NCBI RefSeq assembly: GCF_037914945.1
Contig: NZ_CP149790.1
Span: 147,847-211,846 of the forward strand
Direction: 5' to 3'
Length of the DNA: 64,000 bases
Origin: Haloterrigena sp. KLK7
Lineage (GTDB): Archaea > Halobacteriota > Halobacteria > Halobacteriales > Natrialbaceae
The notes below the pieces were generated by a model. It did no database searches. It saw nothing but the letters and a program-made list of their open reading frames with translations, and was not told the DNA's origin. Position 1 is the stretch's first letter. Every line of letters starts with the position of its first letter. This document shows, piece by piece, positions 52,535 through 61,533 of the stretch. A program made the position numbers and the translations under genes.

Positions 52535-54349
52535 ATGTGTGGAATTATCGGCCGCGTTGGCGACGGAAACGCCTTCGAACCGCTGTTGACCGGCCTCGAG
52601 AATCTCGAGTACCGCGGCTACGATTCGGCCGGTATCGCCGTCCAGAACGGGTCGGGAATCAACGTCGAGAAGCGCTCCGGGAAGGTCGACGAGCTCCGAG
52701 AGTCGATCGACGACACGCCCCTCGAGGGCTCCGTCGGGATCGGACACACCCGCTGGAGCACGCACGGGCCGCCGACCGACGAGAACGCCCACCCGCACAC
52801 GGACGAGACCAAAGACGTCGCCGTCGTTCACAACGGCATCATCGAGAACTACGCCGAACTCAAGTCCGAACTGGCCGACTACGGCCACGAGTTCACCAGC
52901 GATACCGACACCGAGGTCATTCCGCATCTCATCCAGTTCTATCTCGACGAGGGAATGGACGACGAGGCGGCGTTCCGCCGCGCGATCGACGAACTCGAGG
53001 GGAGTTACGCCGTCACGGCGATGTTCTCCGGTGACGACGTTCTCTACGCCGCTCGACAGGGATCGCCGCTGGTCGTCGGCATGAAGGACGGCGAGTACTT
53101 CCTCGCCAGCGACGTCCCCGCGTTCCTCGAGTACACCGACAGCGTCGTCTACCTCGAGGACGGCGACGTCGTCATCGTCGACGACGACGGCGTCGAGTTC
53201 ACCGACCTCGACGGGAACCCGGTCGTGCGCGAACCCGAGACGGTCGAGTGGGACCCCGAACAGGCCGGCAAGGGCGAGTACGATCACTTCATGCTGAAGG
53301 AGATCCACGAGCAGCCGACCGCCCTCAGTCAGGCGCTGGAGGGGCGGATCGACACCCAGAACGGCCGGATCGCGCTCGCGGACTTCGAGCCCGGGACGTT
53401 CACGGATATCGATAGCGTCCAGTTCATCGCCTGTGGAACCTCCTACCACGCTGCGCTGTACGGCTCGCTCGCGCTGAAACAGGCCGGTATCGAGTCGACC
53501 GCCCTGCTGGCCAACGAGTACAGCGTCTCGGCGCCGCCGGTCGACGACGACACGCTCGTGGTCGCGGTCACCCAGAGCGGCGAGACGGCGGACACGCTGA
53601 ACGCCCTGCGCCGGGCCAAGGCCGAGGGGGCGATGACCGTCACGGTCACGAACGTCGTCGGCTCGACCGCCGCTCGAGAGGCCGACGAGGCGCTGTTCAT
53701 CCGGGCCGGTCCCGAGATCGGCGTCGCGGCGACGAAGACCTTCTCCTCCCAGGCCGTCATGCTGACGCTGCTGGGCCAGCGCATCGCCGCCGACCAGCAC
53801 GGCGAACCGCCGGCCGACCTCGACTCGCTGCTGCCGGAGCTGGCCGAGATGCCCGACGCCATCGACGACCTGCTCGCTGAGACCGACGCCGAGGCCATCG
53901 CCGAGCGGTACCACGACAGCCGGTCGTACTTCTTCATCGGTCGCGGGCTCGGCTTCCCGGTGGCGCTCGAGGGGGCCCTGAAGTTCAAGGAGATCACCTA
54001 CGAGCACGCCGAGGGCTTCGCCTCGGGCGAGCTCAAACACGGCCCGCTGGCGCTGGTCACGCCCGACACGCCGGTCTTCGCGGTCTTCACCGGCCAGGAG
54101 GACGAGAAGACGCTGAAAAACGCCGAAGAGGCCCAGACCCGCGGCGCGCCCGTGATCGCCGTCTGTCCGGAGGGCCACCGAGCGGTCGACGTCGCGGACG
54201 CGCACCTCGAGATTCCCGAGACCGACGCCGACCTCGCGGGGCTGCTCGCGAACGTTCAGCTGCAGCTCGTCTCCTACTACGCGGCCGACCTCCTCGACCG
54301 GCCGATCGACAAGCCCCGCAACCTGGCCAAAAGCGTCACCGTCGAGTAG
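52535..54349 (+). CDS. glmS: Glutamine-fructose-6-phosphate aminotransferase (isomerising)
   Basis: 604 residues, full length. MCGIIGRVG has the Cys2 nucleophile, followed by YRGYDSAGIAV and GHTRWSTHG of the glutaminase domain. Two SIS domains have GTSYHAALYGSLALKQ, TQSGETADTLNALRRAK and ATKTFSSQAVML. FASGELKHGPLALV and PRNLAKSVTVE at the end are typical. It makes glucosamine-6-phosphate from fructose-6-phosphate and glutamine, the entry to UDP-GlcNAc that wecB uses. It is convergent with the glmU-like gene. Confidence 0.97.
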   Translation: MCGIIGRVGDGNAFEPLLTGLENLEYRGYDSAGIAVQNGSGINVEKRSGKVDELRESIDDTPLEGSVGIGHTRWSTHGPPTDENAHPHTDETKDVAVVHNGIIENYAELKSELADYGHEFTSDTDTEVIPHLIQFYLDEGMDDEAAFRRAIDELEGSYAVTAMFSGDDVLYAARQGSPLVVGMKDGEYFLASDVPAFLEYTDSVVYLEDGDVVIVDDDGVEFTDLDGNPVVREPETVEWDPEQAGKGEYDHFMLKEIHEQPTALSQALEGRIDTQNGRIALADFEPGTFTDIDSVQFIACGTSYHAALYGSLALKQAGIESTALLANEYSVSAPPVDDDTLVVAVTQSGETADTLNALRRAKAEGAMTVTVTNVVGSTAAREADEALFIRAGPEIGVAATKTFSSQAVMLTLLGQRIAADQHGEPPADLDSLLPELAEMPDAIDDLLAETDAEAIAERYHDSRSYFFIGRGLGFPVALEGALKFKEITYEHAEGFASGELKHGPLALVTPDTPVFAVFTGQEDEKTLKNAEEAQTRGAPVIAVCPEGHRAVDVADAHLEIPETDADLAGLLANVQLQLVSYYAADLLDRPIDKPRNLAKSVTVE

Positions 54350-54771
54350 CCCGCCGAATTCCACTCACCGTCGTTTTCCGCCGTCAATCGCTCGTTTTGT
54401 CCGTTCGATCACTCGAGAACGATCACGCGAGAATCGAAATCGGTCGATTGCGACCTCCGTTCGTGCTTGTCGCTACCGGTTCGAACGCGTGAGTGCCGAG
54501 TACGAGTCGACGATGCCGCGGGAACCGCAACCACCCCCATAGTTCCGGCTCCGCACGGCGCCGTCGGGTCAAGCCCGCGACCCGCACTCGAACCGTCGCA
54601 GTCGCGCTGGAGGGGACTGCCGCGATCGTATCGGGTCTGATCGACTGCCCTCCAACTGCTCTAGCAATTCGCCGTGGTATAAAGCCCCCACTTGCTACCG
54701 ATGGCCCGACGTCCGCCCCGCCGCGCTGTCACCAGGGGTCCCGTTGGTTCGACCGAGACGTCGGGTTCTGG
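54350..54771. other. Convergent gap between glmS and the glmU-like gene
   Basis: No gene supported. GGTATAAAGCC at 54676-54686 is a good TATA box pointing right, into the antisense of the glmU-like gene. Confidence 0.45.
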
Positions 54772-55953
54772 CTACCTGTCGCGTTCGACGACCTCGCCGG
54801 GACGCGTCGTCGCTCCCGCTGCCAGTTTCAGGCCGGGCGTCAGACTCGAGTTGATGCCGGTCTTGGCGCCGTCGCCGGCGACGACGCCGAACTCCCGCCG
54901 ACCCGTCGAGACGCGCTCGCCCTTGACGGTGGTCTCGACGAGCGCCTCGTCGTGGCGGCGGTTCGCGACCGTCGTTCCGGCACCGAAGTTGACCCTCCGT
55001 CCGAGGACGCTGTCGCCGACGTACGAGAGGTGACTAACGGACGCTGCGCGAGAGAGAACGCTGTTCGCTATCTCTACGCCGTTTCCGACCGACGCGTCCT
55101 CGCCGATCAGCGTCGCACCGCGGACGTAGGCGTTCGGCCCGACGGTCGCGCCCGAGCGGATCAGCACCGGTCCCTCGATGACGGTGCCCGGTTTCACCGT
55201 CGCGCCGTCCTCGACGACCACGTCGCCCTCGAGGTGGGCGTCGTCGCTGACCCGGCCGTCGATCCGGCGATCGAGCTCGGCGAGCTTCCACTCGTTGGCC
55301 TCCAGCAACTCCCAGGGGCGACCGACGTCGAGCCAGCGGTCGAGGCCGATCGGCGTCACCGCGAACTGATCGAGCACCGTCGCGAGGACGTCGGTGATCT
55401 CGTGTTCGCCGCGCTCGCTCTCGGGGACCTCGAGCCACTCGCAGGCCCGTTCGGGGAAGGCGTAGGCGCCGGCGTTCGCGAGGTTCGTCGCCGGTTCCGA
55501 CGGTTTCTCGGTGATGTCGTCGACGACCCCGTCATCGGTGCTGAGGACGCCGTAGTTTCGCGGGTCGGCGACTTCGACGGCGCCGACGGCCGGGCAGTTC
55601 GCGAACAGTCGGTCGATCGCCGCCGGATCGTAGAGGTTGTCGCCGTTCAGCACGGCGAAGGGACCGTCGATGTGTTCGCGGGCGGTAGCGACGGCGTGAG
55701 CCGTCCCGGCCTGTTCGGTCTGGACGGCGTAGGAGACCGGAACGCCCCGGTATTCGTCGCCGAAGTAGTCTCGAACGGTCTCGCCCTCGTACCCGATCAC
55801 GAGGACGATTTCGTCCGCCCCGGCGTCCACGGCCGCGTCGACGGTGTGTGCGGCCAGCGGTCGCTCCGCGACCGGGAGCATCGGCTTCGGCAGCTCCGCG
55901 GAGAGCGGTCTGATTCGCGTTCCCTCACCCGCCGCAAGAACAACGGCTTGCAT
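54772..55953 (-). CDS. glmU: Bifunctional sugar-1-phosphate nucleotidyltransferase/acetyltransferase, GlmU-like
   Basis: 393 residues. LAAGEGTRIRPLSAELPKPML is the nucleotidyltransferase signature (G-x-G-T-R, Lys of PKPML), followed by GDNLYDPAAIDRLF and WLDVGRPWELLEAN. From about residue 240 the left-handed beta-helix hexapeptide repeats (VVEDGATVKPGTVI, GATVGPNAYVRG, IGEDASVGNGVEI) form the acetyltransferase half, with NFGAGTTVANRRHD as the late motif. It converts GlcN-1-P to UDP-GlcNAc. The exact nucleotide (UTP or dTTP) is not proven by sequence. Confidence 0.9.
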   Translation of the reverse strand: MQAVVLAAGEGTRIRPLSAELPKPMLPVAERPLAAHTVDAAVDAGADEIVLVIGYEGETVRDYFGDEYRGVPVSYAVQTEQAGTAHAVATAREHIDGPFAVLNGDNLYDPAAIDRLFANCPAVGAVEVADPRNYGVLSTDDGVVDDITEKPSEPATNLANAGAYAFPERACEWLEVPESERGEHEITDVLATVLDQFAVTPIGLDRWLDVGRPWELLEANEWKLAELDRRIDGRVSDDAHLEGDVVVEDGATVKPGTVIEGPVLIRSGATVGPNAYVRGATLIGEDASVGNGVEIANSVLSRAASVSHLSYVGDSVLGRRVNFGAGTTVANRRHDEALVETTVKGERVSTGRREFGVVAGDGAKTGINSSLTPGLKLAAGATTRPGEVVERDR

Positions 55954-56345
55954 TGCCGTCTCCTACCCGGATTCGCCGGATAATTATACAGATGCTACTC
56001 CCGTCGGCCGATTTTCCGGTCGGTTCTGCCCGATTCCGGTCCAGCGAGACCGTCGGACGGGCGATTGCGAGTACACGATCCGTCGGCAGTCGGGCCCTCC
56101 TCGAGGTCAGTCTCGACCGCTCGGTCGGCACGTCACCGAGACCGGCCACTGAATCGGCATTCACACCGGGTAAAACAGTCCGTTAAGCCAAAGAAATATT
56201 GAATTTCTGCCGTAGGAGACGATAACACTGCCGTTCGTCGAACTGTCTCGAAAAGACGATTTTCCCGACCGCCGTCCGTATGCACGGCCGACAGCCGCGG
56301 TTATGCAGTCTATAGTAAATACCGTTCTGTGGCTACGAGTTGTTG
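55954..56345. other. Divergent intergenic region
   Basis: Between the glmU-like gene and a small zinc-ribbon gene. TATAGTAAATACC near 56310-56322, about 25-35 bases before ATG 56346, is a probable promoter of the latter. Nothing else seen. Confidence 0.45.
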
Positions 56346-56555
56346 ATGTCGACGGAACCAACCGACGCGAAGTGGACGCCGATGACGTCCGGTCAGGAAA
56401 CGACTGCCCCTCGCTGTGTCAACTGTGGGAACCAGGTGACGCGACAGTTCGCCCGCGTCTTCGGTGACAACCGCGACGTCGTTCACGCCTGTCCCGACTG
56501 TGCGACGTACCGCGAGATGAAAACCTCGGATTTCATCCCGAAGGAAGCCCGATAA
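56346..56555 (+). CDS. Small zinc-ribbon protein
   Basis: 69 residues from ATG 56346 (TTG codons just upstream are less likely). CVNCGNQVTRQFARVFGDN and later HACPDCATYREMK give two CxxC pairs, a probable zinc ribbon. Similar small haloarchaeal proteins are common (DUF7563-like in my memory). A role in nucleic-acid or protein binding is only a guess. Confidence 0.8.
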   Translation: MSTEPTDAKWTPMTSGQETTAPRCVNCGNQVTRQFARVFGDNRDVVHACPDCATYREMKTSDFIPKEAR

Positions 56556-57232
56556 TTTCGTTCGATACTCGTCAGGTGCCGCGTCCGTTCTCGAGCGCTC
56601 GACCGTCTCCGCGATCGGTACGACCGACAGCCGTCGCCCCGCAGTCAACGCCGACCGCGATCGGACCGCGGCGAGCCCTCGAGCGTCGACCGGAAGCATC
56701 GAAGCAGCGAGTGGCCGTTCGGCGATCCACGGTCCGCGTCGAAACCGGGACCTACCGCCGCCACTTCGAGACGGTCGTCTCGGGTCGGCCGTCCGGACGC
56801 CGACCCCGCGTCGTCTCTGCGTTGCCCCTGCGCCGCTTCCGTGGCGTCATCCGTTCGTTATCCGACGTGCTGTCCGGGATCTCACATCACGTGGCTGTGC
56901 GACGGTTTCGTCTCGATCCCGGTCACCGTCGCTGTCCCCTCGCCCTCCCCGGAGGACGATCGATCGGCTTTCGGAGTCCCGGCCGACCGGTCTCTCCCGT
57001 CTCGGTTATCGGTTCGATATCCGGATTAGCCGCCACCTAGATTTCTGAACTGTCGATATCGTATATACGAACCGCCCGTATTGATCCGGGTACGAATGGA
57101 GACAGTTCGTCCCTTCTACGGCCGTCGGTCCGATCGGACCGGTGCAGTCGCGGACCGTCGGTCGGCCGAATCGGCTTTCGGTCCGGGAACCGTCCGCACA
57201 ACGCGACGCGAGTCGACCGACCGGGGCCAGCG
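56556..57232. other. Gene-free region
   Basis: About 680 bases without a supported gene. GTATATACG near 57059-57067 is a TATA-like block but lies far from the next start at 57233. Confidence 0.45.
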
Positions 57233-57499
57233 ATGAGTGCGACGGAGCCCGACTCCGAGGTCGACACCGACGACCCGGACCCGACCGAGTCGTTGATCGA
57301 CCTCCCGCCGAGTTCGAAACTCGTCTACAAGGTCCTCGAGTACGAGGGCTCGATGACCCAGGAGGAGATCGCCGTCGAGTCCCGACTCTGTGCCCGGACC
57401 GTCCGCTACGCGCTCGGCAAACTCGAGGACGAGGACCTGGTCACCAGCCGCGTCCACCTCGAGGACGCCCGCCAGTCGAAGTATCGGCTCACCGACTGA
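57233..57499 (+). CDS. Small winged-helix (MarR/TrmB-like) regulator
   Basis: 88 residues. After an acidic start, LPPSSKLVYKVLEYEGSMTQ and EEIAVESRLCARTVRYALGKLEDEDLVTSR form a helix-turn-helix with a wing (DARQSKYRLTD). It is a single-domain DNA-binding protein. The target is unknown. It sits next to the FemAB/phosphodiesterase operon but points the other way. Confidence 0.85.
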   Translation: MSATEPDSEVDTDDPDPTESLIDLPPSSKLVYKVLEYEGSMTQEEIAVESRLCARTVRYALGKLEDEDLVTSRVHLEDARQSKYRLTD

Positions 57500-57526
57500 G
57501 CCCCGTCCGGGAAACGGGGTAGGTCG

Positions 57527-58537
57527 TCAGCTGTGTTTTCGGTAGCGGTCGACCAGCAGGTCGATCCCGTACGATCCCGCCGTGATCTCGTAGTGGGTCT
57601 CGAGGCGCGGGTTGAACTTCGCCTTGTACCGGTTGATGCTCGGGACGCCGGCCCCGACGAGGTCGTACCGCTCGAGTCCGTCCCGCAGTCCGTCGCGCAT
57701 GACGTGCCAATCGAGGAGGTCGTTGATCGAGACGTCGACGTCGGTATCGGGTTTGACGCCGCCCTGCCACCGATAGCGTGTCCGGTCGGTTTCGACGACG
57801 AGGATGCCGCCGACGAACGCCCCGTCGACGCGACAGACGTACGGCCGGATCGCGCCGTCGGGCAGCCGTTCGTACATCGAGCGGGCGAACTCGGTGCTCA
57901 ACTGGAACGGCTGTCCCTGGCTCTCGTAGCGGGCCGCGACCTGTTCGACGATTCGCTCGACGTCGTCGCCGTCGCCCTCTTCGATGAGGTAGGCGTCCGG
58001 ATCGGCGTTCCGAACGTTGCTCCGCGCGTCGCTGCTGAACCGCTTCAACAGCTCGTCCTCGCTCCCCTCGAGGTCGACGACGTAGGTGTAGCCCGGCTCG
58101 ACGGTGTACTCGTTCCAGACGAACGTCCGGAGGTCGTCGAACTCGGCGGTGATGAACTTGGCGTACACTGGCGATATCGTTCGATCGATGTAGGCCAGAC
58201 AGCCCTCGAGGAACCGCCGCGTCCGTCGGTCGGCCTTGCGCTGTTTGAGTTTGTCGACGTTCAGCAGCGCCGGCCCGAGGTAACAGGACCACGAGAACGG
58301 CGCCGGCGAGAACGCGCCGGTGATCGGTCCCTTCCCGTACTCGAAGACGGGAAAGATCCCGATCGGCTCCTGTCCCTTGAATCCGGCGAGCAGGTGGGGC
58401 GTCGACCCGGTATCCGTCGCCTGCAGGCGGAGCGCTTCGGCCCGATAGAACGGGTTCGTCCCGTCCGAACGATCGACGTATCGATTCCACTCGTCGGCGT
58501 CGGCCCGCGGATCGAGCGTGGTTACTTCGATACTCAT
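57527..58537 (-). CDS. FemAB-like (double GNAT) transferase
   Basis: 336 residues from ATG 58537, two bases after the TAA of the preceding phosphodiesterase gene, so the two are translationally coupled. FKGQEPIGIFPVFE, SCYLGPALLNVDKLKQRK, FSSDARSNVRNADPDAY and NRYKAKFNPRL match the FemAB-like protein at 15690 almost block by block, and the length is the same. The coupled phosphodiesterase is likewise a paralog of the one beside 15690. A glycan or glycolipid acceptor and an aminoacyl or acyl donor are inferred. Confidence 0.83.
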   Translation of the reverse strand: MSIEVTTLDPRADADEWNRYVDRSDGTNPFYRAEALRLQATDTGSTPHLLAGFKGQEPIGIFPVFEYGKGPITGAFSPAPFSWSCYLGPALLNVDKLKQRKADRRTRRFLEGCLAYIDRTISPVYAKFITAEFDDLRTFVWNEYTVEPGYTYVVDLEGSEDELLKRFSSDARSNVRNADPDAYLIEEGDGDDVERIVEQVAARYESQGQPFQLSTEFARSMYERLPDGAIRPYVCRVDGAFVGGILVVETDRTRYRWQGGVKPDTDVDVSINDLLDWHVMRDGLRDGLERYDLVGAGVPSINRYKAKFNPRLETHYEITAGSYGIDLLVDRYRKHS

Positions 58538-58539
58538 CG

Positions 58540-60174
58540 TTAGAGATAGCCCAGATCCGAGAGGTGATTTTCGACGGCCCCGTCGTCGGTCGCGCGGATC
58601 GGATCGGGTTCGTAGTCCGGGTACGTCGTTTCCCGTCCGGCGTCGACGATCGGGAGCGTCGAGCCGTCCATCTCGGCGTCGATCGGGACGTCGAACAGCG
58701 CGCAGATCGTCGGCGCGACGTCGAAGATCGTCGCTCCCTCGAGCGAGGCCGTCTCGTCGACGTCGCTTCCCGCGGCCGCGACGATGCCGGTTCGCTTGTG
58801 GTTCCACGGCTCCATCGGTTCGCCGAACTGGTCGGTGCCGACGTCGGCGACGAGTGCGTTGTCGAAGCCCGCGGGGACCGTCAGGATATCCGGCGCCTCG
58901 TCGACGTACGGCCCGTCGAAGTACGTCTCCCGCGGCTCGACGGCTTCGAACATCGGCTCGCCGTCGGGCGTTCGGACGGCCGAGAGCCGATCGATCAGCT
59001 CCGATCTGACCGCCTCGTAGTCGGATTCGGGCACCCGTCCGTTCGGTTCGCGCCCCTCGAGATTGATCCGCACGCCGAGTTCGCTCTTCGACCGGACGTA
59101 CGCCGACGAGTCGGGGAAATCGACCCGCTCGCTCGCCGCCTGAATCATCCCGTTCGGAATCCGCTTCCCGATCGGCTCCTTCAGTCCGACTCGGTCGAGT
59201 ACCCCGGCGATCCGCTGGGTGGTGATTCCGACGTTCGCGGCGGCGTTCATCGCTCGCTCGAGCGCGCTCGGCTCGGCTTTCCCGGCGGCGGCGTCCGTCC
59301 CCTCGAGCAGTTCGTTCTCCCACGTCGTCGACCAGTTCGGCATGCCGCCGCCGCGCTGGACCGTGACGTACCCCTGCTCGCGCAGGAACTCGTTGATCCG
59401 GAACTCGTGGCCCGTCACTTTGCCGATCCCGTGGTCGCTGACGAGCAGGACGTTCTCCGGGTCGGTTTCCGCGATCGTCTCTCGAAGCTGCCGATCGACC
59501 GCGCGGTAGACGGCCTCGATGGCCGCCTTGTCCCCCGGCCGCTCGTGGAAGACGGTGTCGGTCGCCTGGAACTGGAGGAACCCGAACGCGGGCTCGATCC
59601 GCCGAGAGAGGTAGCGAAACGCCGTCCCGCGGTCTTCGATCGTGCGCTCGTAGCCCTCGATCGACTGGTCCGGCGCGTCGGTCCCCTGCGGATAGACGTG
59701 ATAGCCGTCGCCGGCCAGTTTCACGTCCTCGAGAATCCCTTCGGGATGACACGGCGGATCTTCCGGCGCGGTCATGCCCGGAATCAGCGCGCCGTCGAAC
59801 GCCCGCGGCGGATGGGTGACGGGAACGTTGACGACGACGCTCGAGAGTCCGTACTCGCTCAACAACTCCCAGACCGGTCGTTCCCGGACGTGGGTCGCGT
59901 TCACGACGTCCCACTCGTAGCCGTCGAACGCGAGGAAATCGTAGACGCCGTGTTTGCCCGGGTTCTTTCCCGTGTAGATCGACGGCCAGGCGCTCGCCGT
60001 CCACGGCGGGATCTGTGACTCCAGTGGACCGCTGGTTCCGGTCTCGACCAGTCGCTCGATCGTCGGAATCTCGTCCGCTTCGAACAGCGGCTCGAGCACC
60101 GACCGACAGCAGCCGTCGAGGCCGACCACCAGCAGCCCGAGATCGGTTTCGGTTGCCGAAGCTCCCATAGACAC
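58540..60174 (-). CDS. Alkaline-phosphatase-superfamily phosphodiesterase
   Basis: 544 residues (start 60174 or the ATG at 60168). VVGLDGCCRSVLEPLFE, PPWTASAWPSIYTGKNPGKHG (nucleophile block) and LVSDHGIGKVTGHEF (metal ligands) match the 13857 protein closely; both also share PEDPPCHPEG-like and LGVRINLEGREP blocks. No membrane anchor. First gene of a two-gene operon with the FemAB-like gene, driven by an octamer 21-28 bases upstream. The substrate is unknown. Confidence 0.85.
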   Translation of the reverse strand: MSMGASATETDLGLLVVGLDGCCRSVLEPLFEADEIPTIERLVETGTSGPLESQIPPWTASAWPSIYTGKNPGKHGVYDFLAFDGYEWDVVNATHVRERPVWELLSEYGLSSVVVNVPVTHPPRAFDGALIPGMTAPEDPPCHPEGILEDVKLAGDGYHVYPQGTDAPDQSIEGYERTIEDRGTAFRYLSRRIEPAFGFLQFQATDTVFHERPGDKAAIEAVYRAVDRQLRETIAETDPENVLLVSDHGIGKVTGHEFRINEFLREQGYVTVQRGGGMPNWSTTWENELLEGTDAAAGKAEPSALERAMNAAANVGITTQRIAGVLDRVGLKEPIGKRIPNGMIQAASERVDFPDSSAYVRSKSELGVRINLEGREPNGRVPESDYEAVRSELIDRLSAVRTPDGEPMFEAVEPRETYFDGPYVDEAPDILTVPAGFDNALVADVGTDQFGEPMEPWNHKRTGIVAAAGSDVDETASLEGATIFDVAPTICALFDVPIDAEMDGSTLPIVDAGRETTYPDYEPDPIRATDDGAVENHLSDLGYL

Positions 60175-60194
60175 GGAAGGGATCCACCCCTGTT

Positions 60195-60202
60195 TTGTTA
60201 TC
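60195..60202 (-). promoter_or_regulatory. CATAACAA-type promoter element
   Basis: GATAACAA toward the phosphodiesterase-FemAB operon. It is 27-34 bases before the ATG at 60168, which favours that start. This outlying copy ties the block to the main cluster. Confidence 0.5.
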
Positions 60203-60390
60203 CGATTGTTTGGTTCTCGTATGTTCCGACTGCTCGTGACAACGGGACGTATCCGAAATCGCGTCTCCGAGTAACCATTGGTTTCTTAACACTTGTGGTG
60301 TGATATCATCCCCATACTATATCGCGGATCGCGGTGATACCGTCCGGATGGTCGCATCGATCCAGAGCGCTACCCTCTCGCGATATCGCC

Positions 60391-61533
60391 ATGATCAGTG
60401 AGCATCCGTCGCTGTCCGACAGGGTACTGTCCGGCACGCGTGGGGCCGGAATCCGGCCGTTTCTCGAGCGGCACGCTTCCGACTTCGCGTTCTACGGCTC
60501 CGGAAAGGTGGCCCTCCGCGACGGGCTCGCCGGACTCGTCGCGCCCGGCGAGAACGTCCTCGTTCCCGCGTACCTGCCGGACGCGGTCGTCGAACCGTTT
60601 CACGACCTCGGACTCGAACCCCGGTACTATCGGGTTCGGGAGCGCCTCGCACCGGACCGCGCGGACCTCGACCGACGGCTCGACGACGAGACGGCCGCGG
60701 TCCTGACGGTCGACTACTTCGGGTTTCCACAGCCCGGACTCGAGGCAGTCGCGGCGCTGTGCGACGACTACGACTGCTATCACGTCGACGACAATGCGCA
60801 TGCACCGCTCAGCGTCGACGACGGCACGTTACTCGGCACCCGCGGCCACCTCGGCATCACGTGCCTCCGAAAGCTGCTCCCGATCCCGGACGGTGCGATC
60901 CTCTACTGCAACGACGAGTCCGTCGTCGAGCGGTTCGAGCCGTCGTCGTTCGCCGGCGTCCGCGACGGGTTCGGTGTCGACGACTGCCGGTACGTCCTCG
61001 AGTCGTTCGTCGGGACCCTCCTCGAAACGAACGCGACGGTCCGTCGAGCGGCCGAGCGGGCGCTGGCCACCCGTTCGGTGTCGGTCCCGGACCCGAAGAC
61101 GCGCTACGAGGCCGGGAAGGCGCCGATGTCGAAACTCTCTGCGACCGTCGTCGACGCCGTCGACCCGACGGCGATTCGGAACGCGCGCCGGACCAACTAC
61201 CGCGCGTGGCGGCGGCTCTTCGACGCCCGCCCCGGCATCGAGAGTTACTTCGAGTCGCTTCCCGAGGGGATCTGTCCGCAGGGCTTCCCCCTCCGAACGA
61301 GGGCGCCGCAGCGACTCCTCGCCGAACTCGAGCGCTGCGGGGTCGCCGCTCACACGTGGCCGCGACTCCCCGCGACCGTCAGCGACGACCCGGCCTACGC
61401 GGTCGCGCGGAAACTGGCCCGCGAGACCGTCGTCCTGCCGGTCCACCAGGGGATCGACCCGGCCGCGATCGAGGCCGTCGGCGACCGACTCCGGTGGAGG
61501 CCGCCGGCGACTAGTCGACCCGTGCCGCGGTAG
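60391..61533 (+). CDS. DegT/DnrJ-like PLP-dependent protein
   Basis: 380 residues from ATG 60391 (the frame opens at 60334). YGSGKVALRDGLAGL, PGENVLVPAYLPDAVVEPF, TVDYFGFPQPG and YHVDDNAHAPLS follow the fold of sugar aminotransferases: Asp-Asp of HVDDNAH is the usual PLP ring contact and the Lys of CLRKLLPIPDG would bind PLP. The sequence is distant from standard DegT enzymes, so the activity (transaminase or another PLP reaction) is not certain. Its stop overlaps the HerA-like gene tail to tail by 23 bases. Confidence 0.75.
   Translation: MISEHPSLSDRVLSGTRGAGIRPFLERHASDFAFYGSGKVALRDGLAGLVAPGENVLVPAYLPDAVVEPFHDLGLEPRYYRVRERLAPDRADLDRRLDDETAAVLTVDYFGFPQPGLEAVAALCDDYDCYHVDDNAHAPLSVDDGTLLGTRGHLGITCLRKLLPIPDGAILYCNDESVVERFEPSSFAGVRDGFGVDDCRYVLESFVGTLLETNATVRRAAERALATRSVSVPDPKTRYEAGKAPMSKLSATVVDAVDPTAIRNARRTNYRAWRRLFDARPGIESYFESLPEGICPQGFPLRTRAPQRLLAELERCGVAAHTWPRLPATVSDDPAYAVARKLARETVVLPVHQGIDPAAIEAVGDRLRWRPPATSRPVPR

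Noticed and set aside
57527..60292. A single 921-codon minus-strand frame spanning the FemAB-like gene and beyond
   Set aside because: Only its last 336 codons are a protein; the upstream part is an out-of-frame reading of the phosphodiesterase gene, which has its own clear frame.
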